Assembly (NCBI GenBank): GCA_949128115.1 | Contig: OX421968.1 | Coordinates: forward strand, 30,718,877-30,782,876 | Reading direction: 5' to 3' | Length of the DNA: 64,000 nt | Source: Anaspis maculata | Lineage: Eukaryota > Arthropoda > Insecta > Coleoptera > Scraptiidae | Part shown: positions 22,000 to 33,371 of the stretch, one piece after another | Layout: every line of letters starts with the position of its first letter | Numbering within the stretch: the stretch's first letter is position 1 | Position numbers and translations under genes: made by a program | The notes under the pieces: generated by a model | The model's input: the letters and a program-made list of their open reading frames with translations, nothing else | What the model was told of the DNA's origin: nothing | The model's database searches: none

Positions 22000-23420
22000 G
22001 CCACTCCCAAAGGAGGGCTAGGCTATATTGGATGTCCATATTGCGCCGCCAACATAGAGAAAACCGCCCCCGATAAACTTGAAATAACATAATATTGCAC
22101 TTTCTACCAGACCTGATGCTCTGGTGTTCTCATTTTTTGAATAATACATAGTTGCCACTTATAAACGTAAGCCAAGAAACATTCCGTCTTCAATATGCGC
22201 CGCCGACATGAAAAAACTGCTAAAAACCGCCCCCAATCACTTTAAAATGAAAAACATAAACCCGAAGACATAGCGATCTGATTCTTTCGGTATATAAATA
22301 GCTGACTAAAAATGGGAAAGGATAGGCTATTTTTCGTTAGTCGCCGCCCCCAGATTCCGCCCCCAAACGATAAAAAGTGTAACTTTCATAAATGCTCCTG
22401 ATTGAGATGTTCCCTTAAACATTTAGGAACTGCCAACTCGAATTGTGCAACATTCGCTCAGCCGAACGCTGCCGCTCCCACACGCCGCCCCCAAAGTGAA
22501 AGATAAATGTAAAACATGAACCTGAAGACATAGCGATCTAATTCTTTCACTATATTGATAGCTGACTGAAATTGGGAAAAGATAGGCCACTTTTAATTAG
22601 CCGCCGCCTCCAGCTGCCGCCTCCAAACAAAAAAAATGCAACTTTCACAATTCTCACAAATTGTCATATTTCTCTTACATTTAGAAACTCTCAACTCAAA
22701 CTGTGCAACAGTTACTTTGCCGAATGCTGCCGCCCCCACACACTGCCCTCAAAGTGAGAGATTAATGAAAAACATAGATCCGAAGACATAACGATCTAAT
22801 TCTCTCGCTATATGGATAGCTAACTAAAAATGGGAAAGAATAGGCTACTTTTTATATGGCGCCGCCTCCAACTTCCACCCTCAAAAGAAAAAAAGTGCAA
22901 CTTCCAATGATTTCCACTGATTTACATTTTAATGTTACCTCAAACATTCAGAAACTCCAAACTCAAACTGTGGAAGAATTTCTTTGCCAAATTTTGCCGC
23001 TCCCACACGCCGCCCCCAAAGTAAGAGATACATGTAAAACATAACCCTGAAGACATAGCGATCTAATTGTTTCGCTATATAGATAGCTGACTAAAAATGG
23101 GAAGAGATAGGCCACTTTTGATTAGTCGCCGCCTCCAGCTCCCGCCCCCAAACAAAAAAAATGCAACTTTCACAATTTTCACTGATTGTCATATTTCCTT
23201 AAACATTTAGAAACTCCCAACTCAAACTGTGCAACAGTTACTTTGCCGAATGCTGCCACCCCCACACGCTGCCCTTAAAGTAAGAGATAAATGGAAAACA
23301 TAAACCCGAAGACATAGCGATCTAATTCTTCCGCTATATTCGCTATTTTAGCCAACTAAAAATGGGAAAGAATAGACCACTGTTGATTAGTCGCCGCTCC
23401 CAGCTCCCGCCAAACAAACA
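22000..23420. repeat. Tandem array of ~260-bp units rich in GCCGCCCCC
   Basis: The landmark GAAGACATAGCGATCTAAT recurs at about 22265, 22524, 22782, 23048 and 23306 (spacing 258-266). Each unit also has AAAATGGGAAAGATAGGC, GTCGCCGCC(C/T)CCAG, CAACTCAAACTGTGCAAC and GCTGCC(A/G)CCCCCACACGC. A more diverged, shorter pair (ATATGCGCCGCC...ACCGCCCCC) precedes it at 22000-22250. Confidence 0.9.
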
Positions 23421-23793
23421 AACAAATATTGATGAGTGAAAGAATTTTTATTCAAATCTATTTCATTGGCAAGTACCCCATTCTGATAACAAAATATCAC
23501 AATGAGTTTCGAATGGAGAAAGTGGACAAGGGATAGTGTTTCATAATATGCCTCTTTGAGAAAATGCGCTACTGAGACTCACGCACGTAAAGGCATACTT
23601 ACTTGTTTACATATCACCCTATATGAATATTACATGTAATTTCTTGATATCACCAATTACAGGATATGTTGAGGATAGATTGGGCTAGTAAACGCGACAA
23701 ACAGAATGGAAATCACTTTCGGCGATCGAATGTTATTGACCGTCAAAGTCAAGCAATTTTTTTTGGTGGCGACAACTTCATTGTGGAGCAGTT

Positions 23794-24121
23794 TATTCTG
23801 TTTCTTTGTAGCTGCTTTTGAGCGTCTCTGTCTCTTTTTTCCATCTCTTCTGCTACGCTGTGTCCTTCTTGTCTTTTCATTTCCACCCACATCTCGCTCG
23901 CTCCGGTTCTTTCCAAGTAACGTTTCCCTTCGCTTGTCCATCTTGAAGCACCCTTGCTCTTGCAAACCTCTTTGTGCGTTTCTTCAAGAATGTTGTTTTC
24001 GCTCTTCACTATGATGTTCTCTTCAAATTTCATGGCCCTCTTTCCTGCTGTTACTCTTATCAAATCTCTTTTAATCTCTTCTAAAACGATGTATGACGGT
24101 GTATTCCTGTCTAGGCCTAGA
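23794..24121 (-). pseudogene. LINE A, third piece (post-RT linker)
   Basis: Minus-strand frame LGLDRNTPSYIVLEE, then RVTAGKRAMKFEENI, then a Lys/Glu/Arg-rich stretch to QKQLQRNR. The LGLDR-TPGYIV-EE-KR and R-AGKRA-KFE motifs follow the RT thumb in the same LINE group as the 25262-25628 piece. It breaks at element F (23793) and, upstream, at LINE B (24122). Confidence 0.83.
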
Positions 24122-25261
24122 ATAGATAGATAGATAGATAGATAGATTTATTCTCACTGCAATAAACATTGTAGGGAACGTCGGCAAAGCTTGAGGGGCC
24201 TAATGGGTATGTACAATATAAATGTATATATAAAATCAATATAACACACCACAACAATATGTACAACAAACAATACACAAACTACAAGTTAAAATATTTA
24301 CAATGCAAGATGACTGAAGTATTCTTCGACGCTATATAGCGGTCTGTTCAATAGCAGCTTTTTTACATTTTTGTTGAAGAGTTTCTCCGGTAATTTTTGA
24401 AATTCTACGGGTAGGCGATTATAGAATTTTGGTCCCCAGTAATCGATCCCTCTGGTGGAGTTGATCCGGTGAAATGGTGTTGCGAATTGTTCTCTCCTTC
24501 TGGTCGCGTAGTGGTGGTAATCGCCATTCTGTTTGAAAGTGTGCCTATGTTGGTGAACATACCGCAGGGCGTCAAAGATGTAAAGGCTGCTCAAGGTGAG
24601 TATTTGGTGCTCCTTGAAAAGATCTCTGCAGCTCGTCCTACAGGGCACACCCACCAATGTTCTAATAGCTCTTTTTTGCAGCACGAAGACTCGTTCCACC
24701 TCAGGAGAAGCTCCCCAGAACATCACTCCATATTGCAGAATGGACTGGACCCTCGCAAAGTACAACGATCTCGCAGCTTCATATGTACTAATCTGTCGAA
24801 TTCTCCGCATGCAGTAGATCTGTGATGGTAGTCCCTTACACAGTGTGTCTATATGTGTTTTCCATTTGAGGCTCTTGTCTATGTGTATGCCCAAAAAACG
24901 AAGGCTGCTGCTCTCCTGCACATCACCCTTACTGAAGTGCATCTTCTGAGTTTTACTCTCATTTAATGCCAGTTTATTGCTGTCCATCCACTTTTTAGCC
25001 TCCCGCAGAGTTTCATCCATAGCCCCAGTCACCTCGTTCCTTGATGAGCCCCGTACCAGGAAATTTGTGTCATCGGCAAACAGGTAGGTTCTTGCAAGTG
25101 GGAAATTATTCGGCAAATCATTGATGTAAATGAGGAAAAGTAACGGCCCCAACACACTCCCCTGTGGCACACCATGTCTTATCCTCTTTTCCTCTGACAT
25201 CTCATTCATCCAGTGTATCATTTGTGATCTATCCGCTAAGTATGACTTGATGAGGTCGCAG
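24122..25261 (-). mobile_element. LINE B (Jockey/CR1-type), 5'-truncated, inserted in LINE A
   Basis: Minus strand. It begins mid-RT at about 25261 and ends in a (TATC)n tail at 24122-24147. The sequence on either side belongs to LINE A and becomes continuous when it is removed. No clear target duplication is seen beyond a few bases. Confidence 0.85.
24298..25261 (-). CDS. LINE B reverse transcriptase, C-terminal half
   Basis: The open frame covers DLIKSYLADRSQ, RHGVPQGSVLGPLLFLIYIN, then YLFADDTNFLV with the FADD catalytic pair. After it come NKLALNESKTQKMHF and SSLRFLGIHIDKSLKWKTHI, then the thumb with LYFARVQSILQYGVMFWG. It ends PVEFQKLPEKLFNKNVKKLL...SVEEYFSHLAL. These are RT motifs 4-7 and the thumb of Jockey/CR1-group non-LTR elements. 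Endonuclease and the first RT motifs are missing through 5' truncation. The frame is fully open for over 300 codons, so the insertion is fairly young compared with LINE A. It has no start codon of its own and is not an independent gene. Confidence 0.92.
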
Positions 25262-25628
25262 GCAACATTTGATATACTTGAGTTGTATTCTTTCTATTCT
25301 GTCATATTCTTTCCAGCTCCAGATTTCCACCCCATATGTCAGCATACTTTTGACTATATAATCAAACATCATCATTCTGATTTTGTAATCATGTTTGAAT
25401 TTTATCTCTCCTATGCTCCACACCTGCGCCATACTCACCGCCGCTTTCTTCGTTCTCTCTCTGATATGAGCCTCAGTTCCATTGTTTTTCTGCAATCTGC
25501 AGAAAGCAATGGATTTCTGCAATTGTTATCCCAGCTATCTAATTTCTTTCACCTCCTCTATCCTACTGCCTTCCCACTCCCATTTCTCTTTCCGATTTTT
25601 ACCTCTTCCCTTCTTACCCCCCCCCCCT
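25262..25628 (-). pseudogene. LINE A, 5'-most piece (RT thumb)
   Basis: Minus-strand frame RMMMFDYIVKSMLTYGVEIW, then SWKEYDRIERIQLKYIKC, preceded in broken frame by a REMGVGRQ / IEEVKE-like stretch. MMMFD-LV-S-L-YG-EIWGWKE is the thumb signature of a LINE group common in ants and beetles. The frame contains at least one stop. It starts next to the right 16-bp target duplication, so LINE A was 5'-truncated at insertion. Confidence 0.85.
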
Positions 25629-25644
25629 CCCTATCAATAATGTT
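25629..25644. repeat. LINE A target-site duplication, right copy
   Basis: Exact 16-base match to 19607-19622. Confidence 0.92.
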
Positions 25645-25699
25645 ATCAGAAGTATGCCACAAAGATGTCAAGAGGTGATAAGGAGTAGAGGTGGGCCTA
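25645..25699 (+). pseudogene. Tc1-type transposase, last residues (part 2)
   Basis: The frame continues part 1 exactly through the target duplication: IRSMPQRCQEVIRSRGGPTRY then TGA. SMP-RC--VI--RGG-TRY-stop is the normal C-terminus of Tc1 transposases. Splitting at INNV / IRSMP by LINE A is thus certain to the base. Confidence 0.9.
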
Positions 25700-25789
25700 C
25701 CCGTTATTGATTATTTTTCATTCACAATAAATTAATAAAAAAAAAAAAAATTACAATCATCAATTTTCACTTCGGTTCTCACTGAAAAT

Positions 25790-26940
25790 CAATGCAAACA
25801 TTGCTCACAAATCTTCAAAAATAAAAAAGGTGTCAATTGTCATATAAGAAAAGGCCATCCTGAAATCTATAGAAACGAACTAGTGAATTTCCCACCTAGA
25901 GAGAATACAACACCAACAATGGAAGCGATAGACCAAACACCCGTCACAGAAGAAAACAATGCCTTATCAAAATTCAAACAAAAGGCTGTAGAATGGTGCC
26001 AAAAATTGAAGAACACAGATTACACGTCGGCTTTCGAAGCTTTCAACAAAGACGTAGAAGATTTTGGGAAGTTTCTGGTGGAATCGATTGACATTCTTCC
26101 TGGACCAAAACATCCCGCTACTAAATACTACAAAGCAAGAAAACTAAAAGGTTTTAGCTCTAAGAATACAAGTTACAAGAAATCGACAAACCCTGAGAGG
26201 ACTTCAAAAAGGAAAAAAGAACAACGGAAAGCCGAATATGAGTACCAGCTGACACAATATTATTATTATAACCAGCGTAGAAAAGCGATACGGAAAGTAT
26301 TTAATAACGGCAAAAATGAGCAATATCAAGACGTCGATGAGGCCTACAGTTATTTCAAAACGAAATTCGGAGAAGAAAACAACAGCTGCAGAGAAAAATA
26401 CTTGAAAATGGGGAATTCAGAAGAAATGGATCGCGAATACGAAGGAAAAATAAGCGACGAAGAAATCCAGTTTGCAGTAAAGTCAATCAAAGTAGACACT
26501 TCACCTGGACCGGATGGTGTAATAATGAGAAGCATTAAGAACAACAAACATATAATTTCAGCAATAGCTGCGATAGGTAGGTACTATTATGCTCGAAACT
26601 TCTTTTATTCCTAAACCATTTCAAATAGCAAAAACTATATTAATTTATAAAAAAGGTGAAAAGTCTGATTTGAACAACTGGAGGCCTATATCCATATGTT
26701 CCCTTCTTCGTAGAATAATTGAAAAAACTTTAGACAGACACTTAAGAAATTTTATAACGATCAATAAAAACCAAAGGGGCTTCATGCACGTCGCGGGCTG
26801 CCATATAAATAATAAAATAGTTGAAGAAATTCTGAAGAAATCGAAAAATACAAAAATTGATGCAAGCCTGATTTTTCTTGACTTGGAAAAGGCATATGAC
26901 TCAGTTGGACATGATCATCTAATAAAGGTTATACATTATA
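25790..26940 (+). pseudogene. R4/Dong-like ORF, N-terminal zinc finger and RT fingers
   Basis: The frame opens with a C2H2 finger, CKHCSQIFKNKKGVNCHIRKGH (C-x2-C ... H-x4-H), about 30 codons before the first in-frame ATG at 25919. A linker follows with GPKHPATKYYKARK, and then the RT start SIKVDTSPGPDGVIMRSIKN. Near 26575 a 13-bp insertion containing GGTAGGTACTATT shifts the frame; the RT resumes with FQIAKTILIYKKGEKSDLN, NWRPISICSLLRRIIEK and IFLDLEKAYDSV (first catalytic aspartate). A second shift near 26930 leads to the next frame. One finger, rather than two or three, is typical of R4/Dong-type elements. Confidence 0.85.
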
Positions 26941-28470
26941 CAATCATCTGGCATACCATCAAAATTACAAAACGTACTTATTAATTTGCAAATTAATAAT
27001 AATTCTTACATTGATCTGGGTATCAAGAAAAGTAAAACCTTTTCCATCAAAAAAGGCGTTTTCCAAGGCGCTCCTTTGTCACCAATTTTGTTTAATCTCT
27101 GCATCAATTTTATTTTCAATGAGCTTTCAGAAAACGATATAGCCATTAATTTAGGTTTCGACCTAAAAGATTTCAGTCTGACTAATATACCACCTGCAAC
27201 AATTATAGGATACGCCGATGATACTGTGTTAGTGGGTAAAGACCTCAAATCTGCAAACCTACTTCTATCAATGGCAGAACAGAAGTTCAATGAAATAGGT
27301 CTAAATATAAATGCTACAAAATCGAACAGCATCATAATACAAAAAGGCTCTCTATGTAATGAACAAACTATATCAAGTAGTGGTATGACAATAACTAACA
27401 TAAAAAATGACGAGAAAATCAAGTATCTTGGGGTGTCCTACAGTAACACACTAATTATTGACACAGCAGAAATCACCAAAAAGTTTGCTTACAAGTTGGA
27501 AATATTAACAAAAACAAATCTTTTAGATCCACATCAAAAACTGACTGTTATGAATCAGTACATTTCTCCCACAATAACATACTCGTTTCAAACTGCCCCA
27601 TACGAGAAACTATGTAAATCATTTCTAGAAAAAATTAATTTGTTGATCAAAAGTTCTGTTAGAGAAATTCTACAAATTCCTGGTGACACTCCCAACAGTT
27701 TCTTATACGCTCCTAAAAATGTCAAAGGTCTTGAGTTGTTCAACGCGTACTGGGAGGCTTATGTTCAGCAAATTAATAAATACTTTATTCTTGAAAACTC
27801 AAATTGTGTGTTCTTAAAAGATTCTTATAACCAGGAGAGAGACTTTTGTTTCAAAAAATTGAATATTAGTCAAACTGAAATTTCACAGATACCAGAAACA
27901 AAGAAATCTAGCAGTTGCATTAGGAAAATATTGAGAGACAGAGAATACCAACATTGGTGCAATCTTCCACAAAAAGGAAAAGGGGTAATTCTGTACAGTG
28001 ATGTTAAATCATCCAACAACTGGATCTATAATAAACGAGGCCTGAGTAACTCTGAATGGATCGATTGCATCAAGATGACATGTAATGTCTCAGCGGTTCG
28101 AGCATTGCCCGGTCGCGGTTCCCACACATCCCGTTGCAGACACTGCAATGAGTATGAATCACTTGCTCACGTGTTGGGATACTGCGACTATGGTCAAACT
28201 GCTCGAATCAAGAGACATAACGATATCAGGACCATTCTAGCAAATCATTTGCGCGACAAAGACTTCGAGACTCATGAAGAAGTTATCGGAGTTTCACAGC
28301 AAGACAGCTTGCGAAGAATTGATATAATTGCCATAGATAGGAAAAAAAATGCAGCATTTATTATAGACCCAACCATTCGCTTTGAAGGTACTTTAGATCA
28401 ACCAAATTTTGTCAATGATGAGAAAAATCAAATTTATAAACCTACCGTCCCTTATTATGTCAAAATTTAA
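26941..28470 (+). pseudogene. R4/Dong-like ORF, RT palm/thumb and restriction-like endonuclease
   Basis: The frame includes IPSKLQNVLINLQINNN, KKGVFQGAPLSPILFNLCIN, then YADDTVLVGKD (the YADD catalytic pair). Thumb motifs follow, with NVKGLELFNAYWEAY. The C-terminal region has the zinc motif CRHCNEYESLAHVLGYC plus RIKRHND, then the nuclease core SLRRIDIIAIDRKKNAAFII followed by DPTIRFE. A 494-codon open frame means decay is slight here. A last shift near 28460 moves the C-terminal tail (GSRGTLTKNYIEFRKTF; to 28654) into another frame. The restriction-like endonuclease nicks target DNA for target-primed reverse transcription. Confidence 0.9.
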
Positions 28471-28654
28471 TGTCAAAAATATTTCCATAATTGGTTTACT
28501 TTTTGGTTCTCGCGGTACTTTAACAAAAAATTACATAGAATTTCGAAAAACATTTAAATTGCCAAAAACTTTAGATCATGAAATCGTTTTGAAAATTCTC
28601 AAATCGTCAACATATATTTTACGTAATCATTTATTTGGTCCTCCAAAAAATTAA
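28465..28654 (+). pseudogene. R4/Dong-like ORF, C-terminal tail in shifted frame
   Basis: It reads NISIIGLLFGSRGTLTKNY and STYILRNHLFGPPKN before a stop, matching the ends of the 8.4 kb and 44.2 kb copies (GARGTITSLFKDF, GARGTISKFFIDF). It lies one frameshift from the main nuclease frame. Confidence 0.85.
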
Positions 28655-28715
28655 AAAAAAAACCTTGTTATTTGATAATTTTACCTTAGTTATTAGTTTT
28701 TAACATGTATATGTA

Positions 28716-28846
28716 CGGGGTGTTTATAAGAGACTGTGATCGCGGCAGGCTTGGGTCAGGCCGAAAAACGTAGTAACAGGCGCAATTGTAGTGATCGAGA
28801 GCGGATTCCAAAGGCGATGCGATCACAAACGTTTATAAACACCCGG
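28716..28846. mobile_element. 131-bp MITE with CGGGGTGTTTATAA ends
   Basis: The ends are CGGGGTGTTTATAAGAGACT and, reversed, CCGGGTGTTTATAAACGT, flanked by TA. About 30 bp of inverted end includes TGTGATCGC. It lies in the 3' UTR of the R4-like LINE. Confidence 0.75.
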
Positions 28847-29127
28847 TATAATGATTGTTTTACTTAAATTTCTTTTCAATTTTATGTTAATTTTAGACTG
28901 TGTCTCTCAATGGCAAACTGTTTTTTCAGGACAGTCAGTTATGTATTCTTTAAATAAAGTACATTTTTATTATTTATTATTGTTATGCGTTGAAAAATTG
29001 AAATAAAACATTTTGACATTTTCGTATTTTTCTGTAATTATAATGGTTAAAAAATCATATCGTTTGACACAAATGACGTAAGACCAAAATCAAAAAAAAA
29101 GTATGCAGTGTCAAGACATGCGGCTCT

Positions 29128-29395
29128 ATGATGACTTTGAAATGAAATATACAGGATGACCAATTTACCTCATGCACATCAATCAATTTGATATAAAAAT
29201 CATAGTTTCACAAATCACCTTGTAAAATCACTATCGATGATGACAAATAATTGCATTATGCACACTTGCTGATGAAGAAACGCCCTTTGTTACAAAAAAA
29301 CGTTCAACAAATTACATCCATCCATTCAAATGTTACCTACAACCTATCAAAGTGGGACAATTTATTTGGCGAACCACTTTAAAAAACGATCAGTT
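29128..29395 (-). repeat. Dispersed repeat, copy 2
   Basis: Reverse-complement match of 5386-5645 across GGTCATC-like, TTGATATAAAAATCAT, AAATCACC-TTGTAAAATCA, GAAACGCCCT and GGCGAACCACTT landmarks. Confidence 0.6.
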
Positions 29396-29411
29396 TATTT
29401 TGATTTATAAC

Positions 29412-29673
29412 GTGAAAATAAGGTAGTCTTCTCCACTTAATTTTCTCAAGTTTTGATTGAGTTCCAGCTTTATCAATGTGATATAAAAAATCCATATTCA
29501 AAAATAAAGGTACACGTTTTGATACATAGGATTGAACGTTATGTGCAATTGACATTAACTATGTGTCAAAACTTTTACCTATATTTTTGAAAATGGCTTT
29601 TATATCACATTAATAAAGCTGAAACTGCAGGCAAAACTTGAAAAACTAAGTGGAGAAGATTACCTCATTTACA
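29412..29673. repeat. 262-bp hairpin repeat
   Basis: The left arm GTAGTCTTCTCCACTTA ... TGTGATATAAAA pairs with the right arm TTTTATATCACATTAATAAAG ... TAAGTGGAGAAGATTACC. The loop is near 29545. The ends are not of the CAGGGTG type. Confidence 0.75.
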
Positions 29674-31929
29674 CATTATAATATAATACAACATTTCTTT
29701 ACAAGAAAAATGGATTCCTTTATCATATTTTGAAATAACTTCAAAACTTTCTGAATACCTTGAAAATTCTGAAAGTTGCAACTTGGTACATATACAATCA
29801 ATAATGAAGGAAATATTATCCAATAAAAAGTGAACGTCCACATTTTACCATTTCCAAAAATAAGACTGTCAAGTTTTTAACTCGCCATGCCCGTCATTCC
29901 TAATTTTTCAACTATGCAATTATTGTTGGAGATATCGTGGAGCAATTTGGTAGAAATAATAAAAGTTATGTCGAAAATGGAATTTATTCGGTAGCTCCTC
30001 CCGCAACCATATAAATATATATAGTGCATATACGAACGCAGATGGAACTGTGAAAACTTGAGGAAGCTTGCTTGATTCAGTTTTTATCAAGATGCAGCAG
30101 ACCGTTTTGGAATATCTTGAAGAGTTCCTAAAATATTTTGAAAATAAAATCGTGAAAATATTCAGTTTTCATTATTTCTTCTCTCATCATCATTCGCCCA
30201 TTTTTTTTAGATATCGTGGCGCACCTTGGTCTTACATCATACAGCGATATCGAAGAGTGATTCCGTAGGGGCTCCAGCACTTCCAAATTTCAAAGGGCCC
30301 CTGGCGACCGACTCCCCCGAGACAAAATCTGCATGGCGCTTCTTCTTAATCGAAAGAGCACGGTCGTTTGTGCCATCCTACCAGTTTTCGTGCTTTGGTC
30401 GTCAAGGGCAAGGTTCACTCGATTTTTAATCACTAACCTCCGTACTACAATGCAGATACCTCTATTTTTATGGGGAATCTTTACTTATATAATAATATGC
30501 ACTTATATGCGAATGCGATTTTTACAGTCGCGGCGCTGCGGTTAAGCAAGCTGGCCCTAGCTCCGTGCTTGTGCCCGACAAAGGTAAATATAATTCTACT
30601 TATAGGACATTTTCTAGTTTTGGTTGATGTGTTGTTCTCATTTATTATTGACTACTCGTGTTATAATAAATATTGATGATTTATTGTAGTGGTACTTTTC
30701 GGACAATCTATTTACAGGTAACATTGAACAGTCTACTCATCTGAAATCCGAAAATGCGCTTATGAGACTCATCCCCGTGAGGACTTTGCTACTTGTTATA
30801 GGTTACAAGCCATTGGTGAAAACTAGCGGGATTCGGATTTTCTTCTTTGTGGCATTCCGAAACGGCAAAAACGTAACAGACAGGTTTTCGGGCACTTGAT
30901 CTTATTTGCTTGTATACTGTAATATGTTTACTAGATACACATAAGCTCCGTCATGGGTTCGGCAACTTCAAAACCAGCCTCCTGGGAGGAGCTGTAACCC
31001 TCCAAAAACACTGAAATTCGCATTATCTTAAAAAATTTGCATCGAATCGGAAAAAAAATTTCACCGCTGTAAAGACAATTGAACCAGCTTCAAAATGATA
31101 AATATCACTTCAACCTCAGCTGTCATTTTAAATTTTTGAAGGAGCTGCCACCCTGACTACGGGGGTGAATGTTCACGGTTAAGTTAATAGCAGTTGAACG
31201 TCTCCCTTGAAAACGAAGTTGACCTGTCCGGACTTATCTCGACAAAATGAGGACAAAAGCCCGAAAATCTGTTTTGTTTTCGTTGGACCAGCCTGTAGCC
31301 TCAAGCTATTTGTTTGCGATTTATGCATTGCAGAGATTAGTTGTGTTCAATTTTGTGATTGCAGTAGGATCCAAAGTTTATCCATCAACTTCACTTTCAA
31401 CCTGCCAATCCCACTAAAGATACAGCTTTGATTCATTTTTCGATTTTTGAGCAGCTTATTATATAATGCGGAAAGCTTAGAGGTGGAACATAATTTTGGA
31501 ATTATTGAGAATCGTGTGCCAGTAGTTTATCTCTAACAAAAAGCAGCTCCTTTGAGCGCGGTAGAGCTTTGAGCTTTGAGCTTCAACACGAAACGTCATC
31601 TTCAGCTCTGCACATTTTTAAGGCCCAACGCTCGCGATATCTCTCCACCTACGTTATATCAAGCAGGCATCCGCAAACATTCGATTGATGTTGGCGTGCT
31701 GGAATTGAAGTCTTCAACTTGCTTCGAGCTCTCCAATTCACAGCTCAATATAACGTGTTTGATTAATTAAAGCAATTTAGTATAATTCAAACGTGCTTTG
31801 AGCAAATAATTTTTATAAATCAGAACGCTTGTAGCCGGTTGATTTATTTGTAGGTTGTTGTCGCAGGATGGAGCAATTCCGACCGCACTTACAGCTCGCG
31901 AAGCGGTTACCGCATGCAGTGGCATTATA
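29674..31929. other. No gene recognised
   Basis: Mostly AT-rich unique DNA. A GC-richer patch at 30215-30440 (GGGCCCCTGGCGACCGACTC) has open frames but no motif I know. No splice or codon evidence. Confidence 0.4.
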
Positions 31930-32832
31930 CAGGGTTATTCAAAAGTCCGGAATAAAATTCATAATTTTTTTCCATATTCATTTCGGAAAAAACGCTCGAA
32001 CAGGTCGATTTCTAAAAACGGTAAGCCGTTTTTTCATGACACGTGTCATGTTCTACCGTCAACCCCCTAACCCCAAGCTACCCTTAGTATTTTTTTTCAA
32101 ATGGCACCCTATGGCTTGTGGGAGCTCGTTGGAAAGCTTGTCAAAAACTCTATTCAGATCTACCATTGAAAATCGGATCGGACGCTTCACCGTGAAGTTT
32201 TGAGGAACCCCAGTTTTACTTAACCGTCCGGAATAAAATTCATAATTTTTTTCCATATTAATTTCGGAAAAAACGCTCGAACAGGTCGATTTCTAAAAAC
32301 GGTAAGCCATTTTTTCATGACACGTGTCATATTCTACCGTCAACCCCCTAACCCCAAGCCACCCTTAGTATTTTTCTTCAAATGGCACCCGGCAAATGGG
32401 TGGCTTGGAGTTAGAGGGTTGACGGTAGAACATGACACGTGTCATAAAAAAACGGCTTACCGTTTTTAGAAATCGACCTGTTCGAGCGTTTTTTCCGAAA
32501 TTAATATGGAAAAAAATTATGAATTTTATTCCGGACTGTTAAGTAAAACTGGGGTTCTTCAAAACTTCACGGTGAAGCGTCCGATCCGATTTTCAATGGT
32601 AGATCTGAATAGAGTTTTTGACAAGCTTTCCAACGAGCCCCCACAAGCCATAGGGTGCTATTTGAAAAAAAATACTAAGGGTGGCTTGGGGTTAGGGGGT
32701 TGACGGTAGAACATGACACGTGTCATGAAAAAACGGCTTACCGTTTTCAGAAATTGACCTGTTCGAGCGTTTTTTCCGAAATAAATATGGAAAAAAATTA
32801 TGAATTTTATTCCGGACTTTTGAATAACCCTG
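31930..32832. mobile_element. 0.9 kb hairpin element with internal duplication
   Basis: The ends read CAGGGTTATTCAAAAGTCC inward, flanked by TA. The subunit GTCCGGAATAAAATTCATAA ... TCATGACACGTGTCATGTT ... CCCCCTAACCCCAAGC occurs twice forward (31950, 32226) and twice inverted (to 32530 and 32810). The element is therefore a hairpin built of tandemly doubled arms. The open frames at 31868, 32059 and 32506 are the repeats themselves. Confidence 0.85.
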
Positions 32833-33371
32833 TATGTATTTACAAGAATAAGAGCTGCGTTTGGATTATTTTTGGTTTTGTCTGCAGAATTCCATCGCGT
32901 TACTATTGGAATGCTTGCGTAGCCATTTTTTAGATTGAAGTGTCAAAAAGTCGAATTCGCTTCGAGAGGCTGAAGCTACCCGCTTTATTTTGCCCGGAAT
33001 GTGTGTATAACTGAAAGCTGAAAACCTTCTACCTTCTTACCGCTTTTGATGAAGAAAATTCTACAGGATTTCACGTGTGGTTCCACATTTAAAAATCTTG
33101 AAATATTGTTAGAGGACAGTCCAACCTATTTTTTCCTAGTAATGGTAATGGTATCAGTAATATTGATTGAGAATTGAAAAAAAAAACCGCTGTTGAACTG
33201 GGCACTAAAAACTACTCACTTCTTTGTTTAGCATTCTCCCGAAAATAGGTCTGTCGCAATTTCAACCTTATAAATTCAAGGAGCTGATGCGGAAATATGA
33301 AAAAAGACATCAAAGACGTAACCGCTCGGTTAGTACACGTCACAGTACTAGAGAGCGCATAGGGAAAAGCC
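32833..33371. other. No feature recognised
   Basis: Unique AT-rich DNA with no coding support. Confidence 0.35.

Larger units (their letters stand above)
20412..23793. mobile_element. 3.4 kb composite hairpin element ('F'), copy 1
   Basis: The ends read AACTGCTCCACAATGAAG inward, flanked by TA, with about 200-bp terminal inverted repeats (20412-20620 and 23590-23793) that include a CAGGGTGATATGTAAA block. Inside are a 1-kb hairpin (20640-21690), a (GTCC)n run and a ~260-bp tandem array. It sits in LINE A. A second copy of its right half is at 41532-46270. The proteins predicted in it are products of the repeats. Confidence 0.8.
25750..28983 (+). mobile_element. R4/Dong-like LINE, nearly full length, frameshifted
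   Basis: Plus strand. It holds an N-terminal zinc finger, RT and C-terminal restriction-like endonuclease, then an AATAAAG signal near 28951 and a TTATTATTTATTATT tail ending about 28983. A 131-bp MITE interrupts its 3' UTR. The 5' boundary is uncertain (after the Tc1 stop at 25699 and before 25790). 5'-truncated relatives are at 8.2-8.7 kb and 43.9-45.2 kb. Confidence 0.85.

Noticed and set aside
20871..22090. Frames up to 137 codons, including a TDGRTDG-containing one
   Set aside because: Produced by the hairpin arms and the (GTCC)n run in element F.
24469..25678. 118-codon and 182-codon plus-strand frames
   Set aside because: Antisense to LINE B and LINE A, whose minus-strand motifs are clear.
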